Assembly (NCBI GenBank): GCA_033557465.1
Contig: CM066031.1
Location: forward strand, 1,673,632,800 to 1,673,696,799
DNA: 64,000 bases
Reading direction: 5' to 3'
Source of the DNA: Ichthyophis bannanicus
Lineage: Eukaryota; Chordata; Amphibia; Gymnophiona; Ichthyophiidae
The notes under the pieces were generated by a model. The model ran no database searches and was not told the DNA's origin. It saw only the letters and a list, made by a program, of their open reading frames with translations. The first letter of the stretch is position 1; each line of letters begins with the position of its first letter. Both the position numbers and the translations under genes were made by a program. Below, one piece after another: positions 43,371 to 54,174 of this stretch.

Positions 43371-45640
43371 TTTACAGGAATCTAACACTAGGCCTAACCT
43401 ACAGATCACCAATCGCAAAAGCAGATGAACTATCAACCTTACTAAAAGAGGCATGCTCACATACGGTCTCAAACAAACCATTCTTCCTACTAAGAGACTT
43501 GAATCTTACCTCCACCACTCCCACCCTCCTCAACAAGTGTATGCCTTCCTCAATGCAATGGAGGCCCTACAACTCAAGCAACTCATAAAAGGCCCCACCC
43601 ACGAAAGAGAAGGGATCCTAGATCTACTCTTTGTACCCTTCAACCTCACAAGCAGCCACACCCACCTAACACATGATATCTCCTGTTTTATGGTCTGATC
43701 ATGCCATGATTATTTTCACACGACTTTAAGACTTCTCCAACCACCCATATGGACAATCACATAAGAACAAACGCTGATTCAAACCTTTCAAAAAACAGTC
43801 ATTCCTAAACCAGGTCTGCCCACACCTAAACATTGATGCCCCGGATCTAGACCAACTGATCCACAATTGCCACAATACAATTGCCACTTCTGACATGGTC
43901 ACCACGGCCCCTCAAAACAAAAACCAATGGCCTACAACCAATCATCACAAGCCCCTTGGTATTCCAAGGACATAAAAACTAAAACAAAAGCTCAGATAGC
44001 TAAAAAGGAGATAGAGAAGCACAAAAGACACCAAACTCAAAGACTTGTACTCAACAAAACAGACAGAATACACATCATTAATAAACAAATGCAAAAGACA
44101 GTATCACTCAAACGTCATCCTGAAGTCACTTAACCACCCCAGAGAGCTTTTCACCATCACAAATTCACTTAAAAAAGACACCAACCAAGATCTTTATACA
44201 GTTTTAAGCCTCGACCTTCAAGCAATGGCTAATTATCTACATAGCAAATACACCTCATACCACCCAAATACTAATATCCTACAACACCTCACAATGATTG
44301 AAAAGTCCACACACATATGGGGCACATTCAAGATGATAACCGTTGAACTTAATCATGTCATATCAAATATTAATACCACCAACCTCTCCGTTGGACCCTT
44401 GCCCAGTATCATGGATCAGGATAAGAACAGACCTTTCTCCAATGCTCCTAAAAACTGCCCACTCCTCACTCTTTCAAGGATACATGCCCCCCACACTAAA
44501 GAAAGCCTCAGTCAGACCAATCCTAAAAAAAGCCTTTACTTGACCCAACAACACCCAGCTCTTTCAGACCTCTCTCTAGTATGCCTTTTATCACCAAGGT
44601 AATCTAAAAAGTAGCACAACAGCAACTCCAAGAACACATTGATACTCATGCATCCCTAGACCCCCAAGAACATGGCTTCCTCCCCTTCCACAGTGTTGAG
44701 ACACTTCTGACAACCCTATTCAACACCCTAATCAGAGGGCAAGGCTTCATGATGATACTCTTTGACATTACTGCAGCATTCAACTCCATTAACCACATTA
44801 TTCTCCTATCCAGGCTACAGGAATTTGGTCTCTATAAAACAACTATGGACTGGTTTAAATCATTCCTAACAGACCGACAGCAACAGGTCAAAGTAGGTAC
44901 ACATATTTCAAATCCTTTCAAACAGCAACAAGGGGTACCCTCAGGGGTCTGGTCTGTCTGCAGTATTCTTCAACATTTATATCCAATCAATATGCGCAGT
45001 AAGAAGAAAACACCACGCCCTTTTCCATATCTACGCAGATAACATAATGATCTACACCCCCTTCTTCCAAAAAGCCCTGACTACACAACCATAATATCAC
45101 GTTTCAATGCCATCACACAAAACCTAATGACAATATAACACTCCACCATACCAAAATTAATCTTCAAAAAACTGCTTTCAAAGGAGAAGACAAAAATCAC
45201 TTCTATTTATCACTTTGCAGCACATCTATACACTAATAAGGAGGTCTCAGAACTTTCGGGCTATAAAATGATAACATTAATAATTGTAAAACATTTGCCC
45301 AGCCACATCAATGACCTTCCTTATAGCTAATTCATACAAAAACGAGCCATAGACAACGAAGCAAACACTTAGCTCTTCAGCACAGCTTCGGTCTATCACA
45401 ATCCAATGCCCCAACGCCTCACTCAAGCGCCCCTCAAGCATTTCACTTTCCGTCTCGTCAGGGGGTATACTTGCTCACATCAACAATGCCTATGTGATTG
45501 GATTGTGATAGACCGAAGCTGTGATACACCTCTGTTAACCCAAGTTCTGACCCTGTTTAATTTGTTAATGTTTCATGTAAACAGCTTTGACTGAATGATA
45601 AAGCAGTATATAAAACCTCTTAAATAAATAAACAAATATG
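43371..45640 (+). mobile_element. L2-like LINE, broken
   Basis: Endonuclease remnants come first: LTLGLTYRSP at about 43380, FFLLRDLNLTSTTP and VLWSDHAMIIF near 43690. A basic linker follows. Reverse transcriptase shows MMILFDITAAFNSINHIILL (44749-44808), LTDRQQQVKVGTHIS and QQGVPSG. The DD box lies in another frame as FHIYADNIMIYTP (about 45020-45060), with YADD changed to YADN. The 3' tail (45525-45640) has ACAGCTTTGACTGAATGATA and ends in TAAA repeats, typical of L2-type LINEs. A 145-bp hairpin unit sits in the tail at 45380-45523. Confidence 0.8.
45380..45523. repeat. Hairpin unit with perfect 27-bp ends
   Basis: Bases 45380-45406 are the exact reverse complement of 45497-45523. On the minus strand the loop contains CCCCCTGACGAGACGG then AAAGTGAAATGC, similar in order to a hammerhead core (CTGANGA...GAAA) though stem II does not pair well. 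It may be a small PLE-related unit. Confidence 0.55.
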
Positions 45641-46132
45641 TTAGACCTTTGCAGCCAATGTGGTGTTTTTTGTCAAGTAGCACCACATTAGCTGCAAAAG
45701 CCATGCACGTGGCCTGGCAGCATGCTGGTATACAGAACGCCACCTATTGAGGTGGTGGTATCTACACACGTGCCGACTACAACTTTAACTGCGCATTGCA
45801 GACCTACCCACTCTGGCAGTTATCACTGTTTCTGCAGATATCACTGAAAAATCACTGCACTATCTACGTTTTCCCTGTGCTATTAGCATATGCTATTGGG
45901 TCATGTTATCTGCTGCAAATACCAAGTAGCACAGCTTAGTAAATATGCCCCCTAGACTTGAGCAGAAGCCTGCTGAAGGTAAGAATAAGGGGAAGAGCAT
46001 TGATTGAGAGGAAGTAGATGATGGAAAGAGAAGCATGAGAGCACTTGGGAGGAAAAAGAGAAGAACATCGACTGGGGAGAGCATTGAGAGCACTGAGTAA
46101 AAGCAGGGACGAAGACATTGGTGAGCTATGGC
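45641..46132. other. No gene recognised
   Basis: A short inverted repeat, TTGCAGCCAATGTGGTG against CACCACATTAGCTGCAA, occurs at 45649-45696. Nothing else is supported. Confidence 0.4.
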
Positions 46133-46573
46133 CCCATCACTTCAGAGACACAGAGAGAGCACAAGAACCTTCACATACAATGCAGGGAACACAAGAGGCG
46201 AGGGTGAAGATCTCTGGTGCGACAGATATTTAATTCAGGAACGCCAACACGTTTCGGCATGAACGCCTTCCTCAGGGGGAATGCATGAAGGCACCATACC
46301 ACACGTTTTAAGTCTTTACAAAGACTCCAACGAACCAAGTCTGTGAACTATGAACCAATGCCGGCTCCATAATCATTTGGTGTTTATCTGCGATAATCGC
46401 ATCACAAGGACTGCATTGGTTGATAGTTCACAGACTTGGTTCATTGGAGTCTTTGTAAAGACTTAAACGTGTGGTATGATGCCTTCATGCCGAAACACGT
46501 TGGGGCTCCTGAATAAAAATCTGTCGCACCAGTGATCTTCACCCTCGCCTATTGTGTTCCCATCACTTCAGAG
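46133..46573. mobile_element. Palindromic PLE-like unit with hammerhead-like core and 15-bp target duplication
   Basis: CCCATCACTTCAGAG flanks both sides (46133-46147 and 46559-46573). Inside, the arm 46185-46361 is the reverse complement of 46413-46561. The left arm (minus strand) holds CTGAGGA, a GGC...GCC stem II, GAAA and CGTGTT. The right arm lacks 26 bp that include CTGAGGA, apparently lost between two TTCATGC repeats. There is no coding sequence. The layout suggests a non-autonomous retroelement mobilised by a PLE, similar in idea to hammerhead-bearing retrozymes. Confidence 0.65.
46236..46283 (-). ncRNA. Hammerhead-ribozyme-like motif
   Basis: Read on the minus strand: CCCC, CTGAGGA, A, GGC-loop-GCC, GAAA, CGTGTT, GGCG. 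The core boxes CUGANGA and GAAA are intact, stem II can form three G-C pairs, and the short stem III with cleavage after TT fits PLE-type minimal hammerheads. Stem I begins with two G-C pairs and then mismatches. Folding and cleavage were not tested. Confidence 0.5.
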
Positions 46574-47450
46574 TCAGGCCCACCCAGTCAGTAGCAGTGG
46601 CAAGGATCAGTGAAAAGATAACTGAAAGCAATGTTGACATCCATACTGCTTAGTGCCCACCCAGGTAAACCTTAGGACCCACCCAAAAAAAACCAATCCT
46701 GGCTATCCCATTGAAGAGGGAAAACATAGGCAGGAGGAGGACACGGCAAGGAACAAAAGAGGGTGAAGGCATTTGGGAGAAAGGATGAGAGCAATGGATG
46801 GGCGGGAGGATAGATGTGAAAGTACTGGGCAGAGTGTGTGAGCATTGGGTGGAAAGGGCAAGCACAATGGATAAGAGAGGACCCTAGGGTGAGAGTGCTA
46901 ATGGAATAAAGTGTGAGAGGCTTAGCACACGGCTTAGCATGGCTTCTGTGCACAATTTTCTATGCTGTTATGGCTGGCCTATGCACATAGACGTTTAGCA
47001 CACAAGAAAACTGTGCAAAGAATTATGTAGGTATCAACACATTGTTCATTTAAAGTCAATGATAGTGAATGCATTACCTATTAAACCAGGATGCTAAGAA
47101 GTGTACATACAACCCAGTTTTCTGATGTTGTGGATTTAGCGTGTGGTCTGAGGTGGAATAAAATGTTAGTTCACTTTTCTGTGGCTAGCATTAGTGAGAG
47201 TTTTGTGCCCAGGTCCAGTTTAAGGCATAGGCCACTGGTGACCATATAAAAAAATTTGAATATCAGCCCACTAGTAACCCCCTGTTTACTAGTTCATACC
47301 CCTGCTGGATCAACTCAGTATTATATCTTTCTAAGACAGATAAATTAAGAGTTGATTAATGCTCTCTAATAAAAGTACATTGGACATAAGCATATTAGTG
47401 AAGAAAACTCAACTGCGTGTCATATTTTTGAGAATATATATATAAGAATT
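46574..47450. other. No gene recognised
   Basis: Purine-rich sequence to about 46880, then AT-rich sequence. No repeat family was identified. Confidence 0.4.
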
Positions 47451-47600
47451 TATGTGCTATGGTGGATCAGACCAAAGTTCAATCAAGTTCAGCACAGTCT
47501 CTGTCCAGTCCCATTCACAAATACCTGGCAGGATCCCAAAGTTGAGATCCATTCATTTTGCTCACTGCCAGAAATAAGTGTTGGTTTTCCTGAGTCTGCT
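47451..47600 (-). mobile_element. CR1 3' tail fragment, diverged
   Basis: Plus-strand TGCTATGGTGGATCAGACC, then AAGTTCAATCAAGTTCAGCA and CAAATACCTGGCAGGATCCC is the complement of a CR1 tail, more diverged than the copy at 43172. Confidence 0.6.
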
Positions 47601-49930
47601 TGACTAATAATTGCTTATAGTAACATAGTGGGCAACAGCAGATAAAGACCCGGCATGGTCCATCCAGTCTGCCCAGTAGGGTTGTTAGGGCAAACCCTAT
47701 GGCACAATTCAGGTTACCTTCCCCATGTTTTACTTTTATTGTTTTGTTTTGGGGGGGTTTGTGTCGGGAGTGGGACTGTATTTGACATATAGTATAGTAT
47801 AGTATACGTTCTCCATGCCTTTGGTTTTCAACAATCCCTAAACATATTGCTCTTAAGTCCCCAGGCAACCGTGAGACCAGTAAGGCTGTCATTCTTTCAG
47901 CAACCAGTCCAGGGCCCCTGCAATACAGCAAGAGAGCCTGGCCATGGACACAACTATCCCAGTTGCACCACATGACATGTTTTATTTGGGAATTGTACGT
48001 GCTTGCACCTTCCCCATGGTTTCTTACGAGAAGCAAAATAGTAATTTCACAACTATTTTGAGTTGAGGCGCTCCATTCTTAGTTACCCATTCTCTTGCCC
48101 TTTAGGCATCCAACTGTATTGATCCCACTCCTTTTGAATTCCTGTACCATTTTTACTTCCACCACCTCCTTTGGGAGGGAATTTCAGACATCCACTACTC
48201 TTTCTGTGAAGAAATATTTCCTGATGTTTCCTTTCATTCTACCTCTCTGTAGCCTCAAATCATGACCTGTAGTTCTAGAGCTTCCCTACATTTGAAAAAG
48301 GTTTATTTATTCTGTAATTTCTTTAAAGTATTTAAATGTTAGTTTCCTATCTCCTCTGTCCTTTATATCCTTTAGGATATACATATTTAGGATCTTCAGT
48401 CTCTTCTTACGTATCTTCTGGTGGAAATCTCTTACTATTTTAGTTGCTTTCCTCTGTACAGACTTCAGCATTTTTACATCCTTAGCAACACATGACCTTC
48501 AAAACTGAACTCAGTACTCCAAGTGAGGCCTTTCCAGTGTCCTGCACTCACACTTCTTCCTTCCTGGTGATTATGCTCCTCTCCATTATAGCCTAGCATC
48601 CTTTTGGCTTTGGCAACTGCCTTGTCACATTGCTTCACCAACTTGAGATCCCCAGACATTATCGCCCCTAGGTCTCTTTCCTGACCTGTGCACATCAGCC
48701 TCTTCATTCCCATCACATATAACACCTCTGGGTTTCTGCATCCCCTCTGCAATTCTTTGCATTAAAGGTTATCTGCCAAGTATTCAACCAATCTCCTAGT
48801 TTTTGTAGATGACATCTCATTTTGTCTGCTTTCTCTGGGCTGTTCACTCTGTTACAGATATTCAGGTCATTCACAAAAAGACAAATTTTCTCTTTTAACC
48901 CTTCAGCAATATCACTTACAAAGGTATTGAACAGAATCGGCCTCAGGACTGACCTCAGAAGCACTCTAATACTTATCTTTCTTTCTTATGAATTAATGCC
49001 ATTTACCACCACCTTCTGTCATCTGTCAGTAAACCAATTTGCAATCCATTTGACTGCCTTGGGACCCACCCTTGTGCTACTCAATTTAATTTATAAGCTC
49101 CTATGAAGAACCATATCAAAAAATGTTTCTGAAATCTAAGTGCATCACATCCATTAAGTGCCCACTGTTTAGTTCTCTGGTTAACCAGTCAAAGAAATCA
49201 ATAAGATTTGTTTGACACAAGCTGCTGCTGGTAAAGCCTTTTGCTTTGGATCTTGCAACCCACTGGATTGTAAATAGCTCAGTATCCTGTCCTTCAACAG
49301 GGTCTCAATTACTTTTCCCACCATTGAGGCGAGGTTTCCCATTTCTTCTTCATTCCCATTTTTGTGAAAAGGGGCCATATCTACCTTTTTCCAATCATGG
49401 AACCTCTCCTATCTCCAGGGATCTGTTAAGCATATCCATCAATGGACCCTCTAGAAGTTCTGTCACTATCCTGGATGTATTTGATCTGGTCCCATGGCTT
49501 TGTCCACTTTCAGCTGCAAGTTCTTCACAAACATTCTTCTTTTGTGAACAATGATGTATCTACTCATTCTGATATGTACATTTGCTAGTAATCCATGGTC
49601 CTTCTCCTGTGAATACTGAATAGGAGTATTTGTTTAGCATTTCTGCTTTTTCCTTATCATGGTCTACATTGTTTATGTTTTATTCAGATTGATTTACCGC
49701 CCTTAACCAGAGACATCTGAGCGATTTACAAGATGCAGATTCGGGACAATAAGCTATTTCTCTCCAACTTCTTTGAGTTTTAGAATTCTACCCATGGCCT
49801 GCCTTCTTTCTTGGAAAGTATTGTCACCTCACTTAACAGCTTTTGCCTTACTGATTTTCTTTCTTTGTTTCTCTCAGCTTTACCCAAAATTCTTTTTCTC
49901 CAGTTTCTCCAAATGAGTTAGTTTTGCTCA
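47601..49930 (-). mobile_element. CR1-type LINE, broken, minus strand
   Basis: The 3' tail is at 47605-47690 (complement TGGATGGACCATGCCGGGTC then TTTATCTGCTGTTGCC). Coding pieces upstream are YVMGMKRLMCTGQERDLGAI, VLRPILFNTFVSDIAEGLKE, ICLFVNDLNICNRVN (FADD changed to FVND), NLASMVGKVIETLLKDRILS and MAPFHKNG. It is related to the CR1 at 39786-43171. A short L2-type tail fragment lies within it at 49665-49755. There are many stops. Confidence 0.8.
49665..49755 (+). mobile_element. Short L2-type 3' tail fragment
   Basis: TTATTCAGATTGATTTACCG followed by CCCTTAACCAGAGACATCTG and GCGATTTACAAGATGCAG resembles LINE 3' ends with a 'TTTATATACCGC' core, also seen at 6930-6965 and 59570-59640. Confidence 0.5.
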
Positions 49931-50646
49931 TACCATGACAATAATGAATCTAACTCCTAAGCCAGGCTTTGCTGAGCATAGTCTCTCAGATTTACTGCTG
50001 ATATCTGGGGAAGTAATTGCATTGTGCCAAAGAGAGCCTTCTTCTTGTGTTCATTAGATCTAACACGTTTAGGCAGCTTGTCAAGATGTGATTGACAACT
50101 CCGATTAATCAAGCTGTGGCTTCCAGTACGATGGGAAATATTTCTGTATCCATCTGCCACATTTTCTTGGTCTTTGACTGTATTTCTTGGTAGTGGAGGA
50201 TCTCCACTTCAATTACCGAATAGTCATTTGGAACCAACACCTACATTATCAATGCCATATTGGCGTTTTTCTCTTAGTATGTCAGGTTTCCATGTATCCA
50301 GCTTCTTATCCCTTGGAATGAGAGTATTCCTGATGATCAAAAACTCTCCCTTCTCTGCAATTCTTTCAAAGTCATGATCCAACTTTTCCAGAACAGCAAT
50401 GTGCTTCCAGAATTTCCAGTAGATAAGACATGCTTTATTGTGTCTTTCTGTATAGAAATTTTCTGCCATCAGAATTTCACAGTCAATTATGAGATGAGTA
50501 ACTAGTTCAAGCTCTTTTTTAGAGAATCTATCCATGTCTGTTTTGACAGATTTTTCTATGCTCACTGTGGACCATGTTATCTGTAATCCACTGTCCTGAG
50601 CTGCAACTATCAACCTCTCATCCTTGAGTTTCACCTCTCCTTAACC

Positions 50647-50975
50647 AGGGCCAGTGCACAGAAATGAGGCACCCTTGCACCCCCTTCCCCCTCTTCAACC
50701 ACCATTGCCAATGCGGTCACCCTTTTCTGGAAAATGCAGCACCAGCAAGGGTGTCAAACAACCCTGCAGTGCTTACCTATAAAACATTGGTGCCATGGGG
50801 CTGTTTGTTTCTGCCCCCACTGACACCCAATGTTGATTTCCTTTTGTATGGGGGCAGAAGCCAAACAGCCCCATGGCCTGAAGGAATTGCCAGTGCTGCA
50901 GGTTTCAAGAGGGGCAGCAGCGATGGCAATGGACCACCCCTGGACCATTTGTGCTCTAGGTGGCCATCTCGTTGG
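50647..50975. repeat. MITE-like palindromic insert
   Basis: CCATGGGGCTGTTTG at 50795 and CAAACAGCCCCATGG at 50862 pair as inner arms, together with CTGCCCCCA and TGGGGGCAG. The outer ends CAGGGCCAGTGCACAGA and TTGTGCTCTAGGTGGCC are imperfect inverted repeats of hAT type. No clean target duplication was found. Confidence 0.5.
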
Positions 50976-51029
50976 CCTTATGGTCATGCTGACCTTGTCT
51001 TTAACCATTCATCAACAAATGGTTCCTGG

Positions 51030-51256
51030 AGTGTTTGTGTGTGTCATCAAGTCAATGCTGACTCCTGGTTACCCAGCCCCTGGACTTTCTTGGCAAGGTG
51101 TGACAGGAAGTAGATTGCCAGACTTTCATCTGTACAGTAATTCTAGTATTCCAAGGTAGTCACCCATCCAAGTCCTAGCCAGTCCTAACTATATTTAGCT
51201 TCTGAGATCAGCTGAGATCAGGCTCATGCAGGGCGGGGGAAAGCCATAGTGGTTGC
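51030..51256 (-). mobile_element. 5S rRNA-derived SINE
   Basis: On the minus strand the head reads TGAGCCTGATCTCAGCTGAT, CTCAGAAGCTAA, GACTTGGATGGGTGAC and TACCTTGGAATACTAG. This follows vertebrate 5S rRNA (GATCTCGTCTGATCTCGGAA, GCTAAGC, TACTTGGATGGGAGACC) with moderate divergence. The body has AGTCTGGCAATCTACTTCC and the tail AGTCAGCATTGACTTGATGA, which resembles the RTE 3' tail. So it is a 5S-headed SINE with an RTE-like tail, inserted in the R4-like LINE. It is not a functional 5S gene. Confidence 0.85.
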
Positions 51257-51589
51257 TGGAGTAGCACTTTGTATTTCTCACTGTATTTATGTATTTGCCA
51301 CTTGGTCTTCCTTGCTTGCTGATCTAATTCTTTGAAGAGTTTTACATCTTGTTTTGCAAATTCTGTTGCTTCCTTCTTTGTGTGTGCTGATGGATTCTCA
51401 CTCATTCTGTCTTGTATTTGTCAGAATGCTTGTCCAAGTTTGACGATGGAGAGGGACTTTGGATGTTTGCTTGCATATTTGAATCTGTTATTGCTGTTAA
51501 GTAGTCCTGAAGGCCTCTGATAGTAGCGCTGTATGTATAATTGATTTTGACGAGGCCTAGACCTCCTCCTGCTCTAGAGATGTAGGGGA

Positions 51590-51935
51590 AATATTTAGTA
51601 GCACTAACCCGTTCGGACCACTAAAAGCCCTGATGCTAAGTGCTTAGTGTCAGGGCATTCTGGGGGTGGCATCGTAGGTTAACCAAGCAGTGGCAATATT
51701 CAGCTGCTGCCCAGTTAACTCTTACCAGCTAAAGTTAGGACAGCTGAATGACTCATCACTGGTTTTGCAATCTGGGCAGCGGCTGAATATTTCTGTAACC
51801 AGATTGCAAAATCACAATCTGGGCAACCCAGATATTCAAGGGTGAAGTTGAAATGGTGATGGCTAGCCTCTTTAAGTGTGCTGGCCGCCGCCAATGAAAA
51901 TCTCCACCCCTGTACAGTCTAGGCATACACAGGTT
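51590..51935. repeat. Unresolved insert with inverted repeats
   Basis: It interrupts the R4-like coding region. CAATATTCAGCTGCTGCCCAG (near 51690) pairs with CTGGGCAGCGGCTGAATATT (near 51773). A smaller hairpin, CCCTGATGCTAAG...CTTAGTGTCAGGG, lies at 51628-51657. It is probably a MITE with poorly preserved ends. Confidence 0.45.
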
Positions 51936-52672
51936 CTTTTAAATTACCTTATGCGCATAGAGGAGTTTTTTTGTTTGTACATCCAGTTTTTCAAGATTTT
52001 TAAGAGACCAGTCTACCTTTCCTAAACTGTATAAGAGTGCAGGAATTGCCAGCTGATTAATGGTTTGTATCTTATTCCATGATGTTAAAGCACTTTTCAA
52101 TAATGATTTGAATCTCCTGTAATATTCTTTACTGATCTTTTTTATCAGTAATTTTTGCTTCATTGTTGTTCCTTCCTCTTCAAATTCCTGGATGTCACCA
52201 TCATCAGTCATGGAGAGGTTTTCCACTTTGCTCAATTTTCCTCTATGGAAAGTTGCTTTAGTACATTTATGAAGGCCAAACATCTTCTTGATGTCATCTG
52301 AGAAGCTTTTCATTATACAGAGTTGTTCTGTTAGTTGTTGATCACTGTAGCTATAGAGCTTCAAATTATCTACAAACAGTAAGTGTGATGTTACCTTTAG
52401 GTTATCATCTTCTTTAGGATTAATCTATATCCCAGAAAGTTGATGAGAGTATGCAGTGGATTATGCGGCATGCAAAACAGAAGTGGCAATAGGCAGTCTC
52501 CCTGAAATATTCCTGGCCATATCTTAATGATAGGAATAATAAACTGACTATCTTCATACTTCACTTAATGTACTCGTTCAAGCCAGGATTTATTTTATAC
52601 TCCAGGAGTGTGGGATGCTATCAAAGGCTCTTATACTCAATCCATGCTATACTGAGATTTCTGCTTTGCTTA

Positions 52673-53859
52673 TGTGACGTAGAAGCCCACACAGAGCCTA
52701 TGCAGACAGATAGAAAGGAGAGATTTACCTTAGAATCTGTTAGGTGGCCAGCATGTGAAGCTCAGGAGAAGCAAAGGAACAGAGGAGCAGAACTACCACA
52801 CCCAAGCTATGATGTAGCAGAAAGCTTGAGGATTGATTATGATCACCTGTCCAAGAAAGCACGGTCAGCTTACAGCGAACAGGGAGATAAGAGCTGGTTG
52901 ATAGATCCAGCAAAGGAGGAGGAGGAAGAGGAAAAGGAGAGAGCAGAGGTCAGCAACCAGGGAGCAGAGGTCAGCAACCAGGGAGGCAGAGGGAGAAGCC
53001 TGCTGAACAGAGGAAGCACTGGGTGTGTCACTGGAACAGGAAGCAGCAGAGGCAAGGCTTCAGAGGAACGTGGCAGGGGAAGTGCTCAGACTGCCGGTAG
53101 CTGGAGGTCCTACGAGGAACCTGTTTACAGCCCAGGGAGAGAAGTCAGTGCTCCAGAGAGAAGGAAGGCACTACCTGGGGCTAGGAGGCTGCCTAGACCG
53201 AGTGAGCAGGAAAGTCCCCAGTCCTCACTGCCAGGGGAAAGACCTCAACAATTATACAGGTGGGAGTCTAGCACGGTGAGAAGGAAAGCTAGAAGCTCCA
53301 TTCGGAATGAAGGGTCAGAGCAGTGCTCCAGACCAGAAATATCTGCAGGAAGCTATAAAACAATCCCTAACAACTGGAGGGTAGAAAATGAGAGCTGGAG
53401 AGGCAACCCTACAGATACAGGTACTCTTAAACATACTTGCACAGAACTGTGTCCCTGTACGCTATCTGAACTTTCAGAGAGGGGTTTTCATAAAAACAGC
53501 TGTGAAGGTTTAAACCCAAGCACAACGTATGCTGAATGTGAGGAGAGGCAATGGGAAAGTAACACCAGGGTTCCAGAACAGGCTCCTATGGATTGTACAT
53601 TATGTCTTGCGGATGATATTGAGTCTTTGTGCTGAAGCCCTGTAAAAAGAGCAAAGAAAAAGAAGATATTTTTCTTTGAGAGAAACTGTTTTGTTTTCCC
53701 TGTTTTTGGTTATGCACATGATATCCTTGGGGGAAGGGGAATAAAGCCCTTGTTTTGTTTTGCCTTAACCACTCGACTTGAGACTATTTTTGACCACTAG
53801 AAGATAGCAAGGCAACTCCAACCTCGGGGCCCTAGGCGAAGGCCTGCAGCCCCGTGACA
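52673..53859 (+). repeat. 5' LTR of Gypsy element 2
   Basis: An 1187-bp repeat starting TGTGACGTAG and ending CCCCGTGACA. AATAAA lies at 53740-53745. It carries a 311-codon reading frame. Compared with the 3' LTR it has an extra copy of a short AGGTCAGCAACCAGGG unit near 52950-52985. Confidence 0.95.
52700..53635 (+). CDS. LTR-encoded reading frame, 311 codons, open
   Basis: The ATG is 27 nt into the LTR. The product starts MQTDRKERFTLESVRWPAC and ends QAPMDCTLCLADDIESLC. It is polar, rich in Glu, Arg, Ser, Gly and Pro, with a Glu run (EEEEEEKERAE) and a Cys cluster near the end (CTELCPCTL, then CEG, CEER, CTLC). No known domain is recognised. The 3' LTR copy shares the start but has a stop after codon 153. 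Since the ATG is at the start of U3, the natural mRNA would be the 3' end of a pol transcript or a subgenomic RNA, as for U3 genes of some retroviruses; that is inference. Confidence 0.55.
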   Translation: MQTDRKERFTLESVRWPACEAQEKQRNRGAELPHPSYDVAESLRIDYDHLSKKARSAYSEQGDKSWLIDPAKEEEEEEKERAEVSNQGAEVSNQGGRGRSLLNRGSTGCVTGTGSSRGKASEERGRGSAQTAGSWRSYEEPVYSPGREVSAPERRKALPGARRLPRPSEQESPQSSLPGERPQQLYRWESSTVRRKARSSIRNEGSEQCSRPEISAGSYKTIPNNWRVENESWRGNPTDTGTLKHTCTELCPCTLSELSERGFHKNSCEGLNPSTTYAECEERQWESNTRVPEQAPMDCTLCLADDIESLC

Positions 53860-53861
53860 AA

Positions 53862-53879
53862 TGGCGTAGTTTTGAGGAT
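53862..53879 (+). promoter_or_regulatory. Candidate primer-binding site
   Basis: TGGCGTAGTTTTGAGGAT lies two bases after the 5' LTR. It starts with TGG, the complement of a tRNA CCA end, as expected. The matching tRNA was not identified. Confidence 0.5.
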
Positions 53880-54174
53880 TTTTGGTTTGTGCATCTGGAA
53901 TACAACTGGAAAACAGAAAAACTGTGTTGCTGAGGAGCCGACTGAATGTCGCTGGCGGTATCGGCCAGAGGGTTCGAGAACCAGTGAAAAGCCACCTTCT
54001 CAAAGCTCGAGTCTACACCCCGCTCAGGTAATAGATATTTGGGCACAGGTGTTGAGGGATTCAGAGGAGAAGGAGTGCTGAGGAAACTCAGAAAAGCTAA
54101 CCTCTGAAAGAAGTGTGGTGCCGCACTTGGTGGTTTTTTTTTTTCTGTTTGTCTTACAGAAAAAAAACCCGGAG

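Larger units (their letters stand above)
49957..52672 (-). mobile_element. R4-like LINE (restriction-like endonuclease type), C-terminal part
   Basis: Minus-strand pieces in order: AWIEYKSL and FDSIPHSWS near 52600-52640 (RT motif A), KLYSYSDQQLTEQLCIMKSF and SALTSWNKIQTINQLAIPAL (51939-52364), GGGLGLVKINYTYSATIRG (51540-51575), KQDVKLFKELDQQARKTKWQ (51300-51400), then the nuclease region WKPDILREKRQYGIDNVG (50224-50634) and KKKALFGTMQLLPQISAV (49957-50160). The KPDI block fits a C-terminal restriction-like endonuclease. Gypsy element 2 splits the RT; the 5' part is at 58231-58560. The clade (R4/Dong-like) is from memory of the motifs. A 5S-SINE, a MITE-like palindrome and an unresolved inverted repeat lie within it. 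Confidence 0.7.

Noticed and set aside
47515..48036. A 173-residue minus-strand frame
   Set aside because: It spans the CR1 3' tail and shows no domain; likely chance.
51120..51256. A 5S rRNA gene
   Set aside because: It is too diverged, continues into a SINE body, and has an RTE-like tail.
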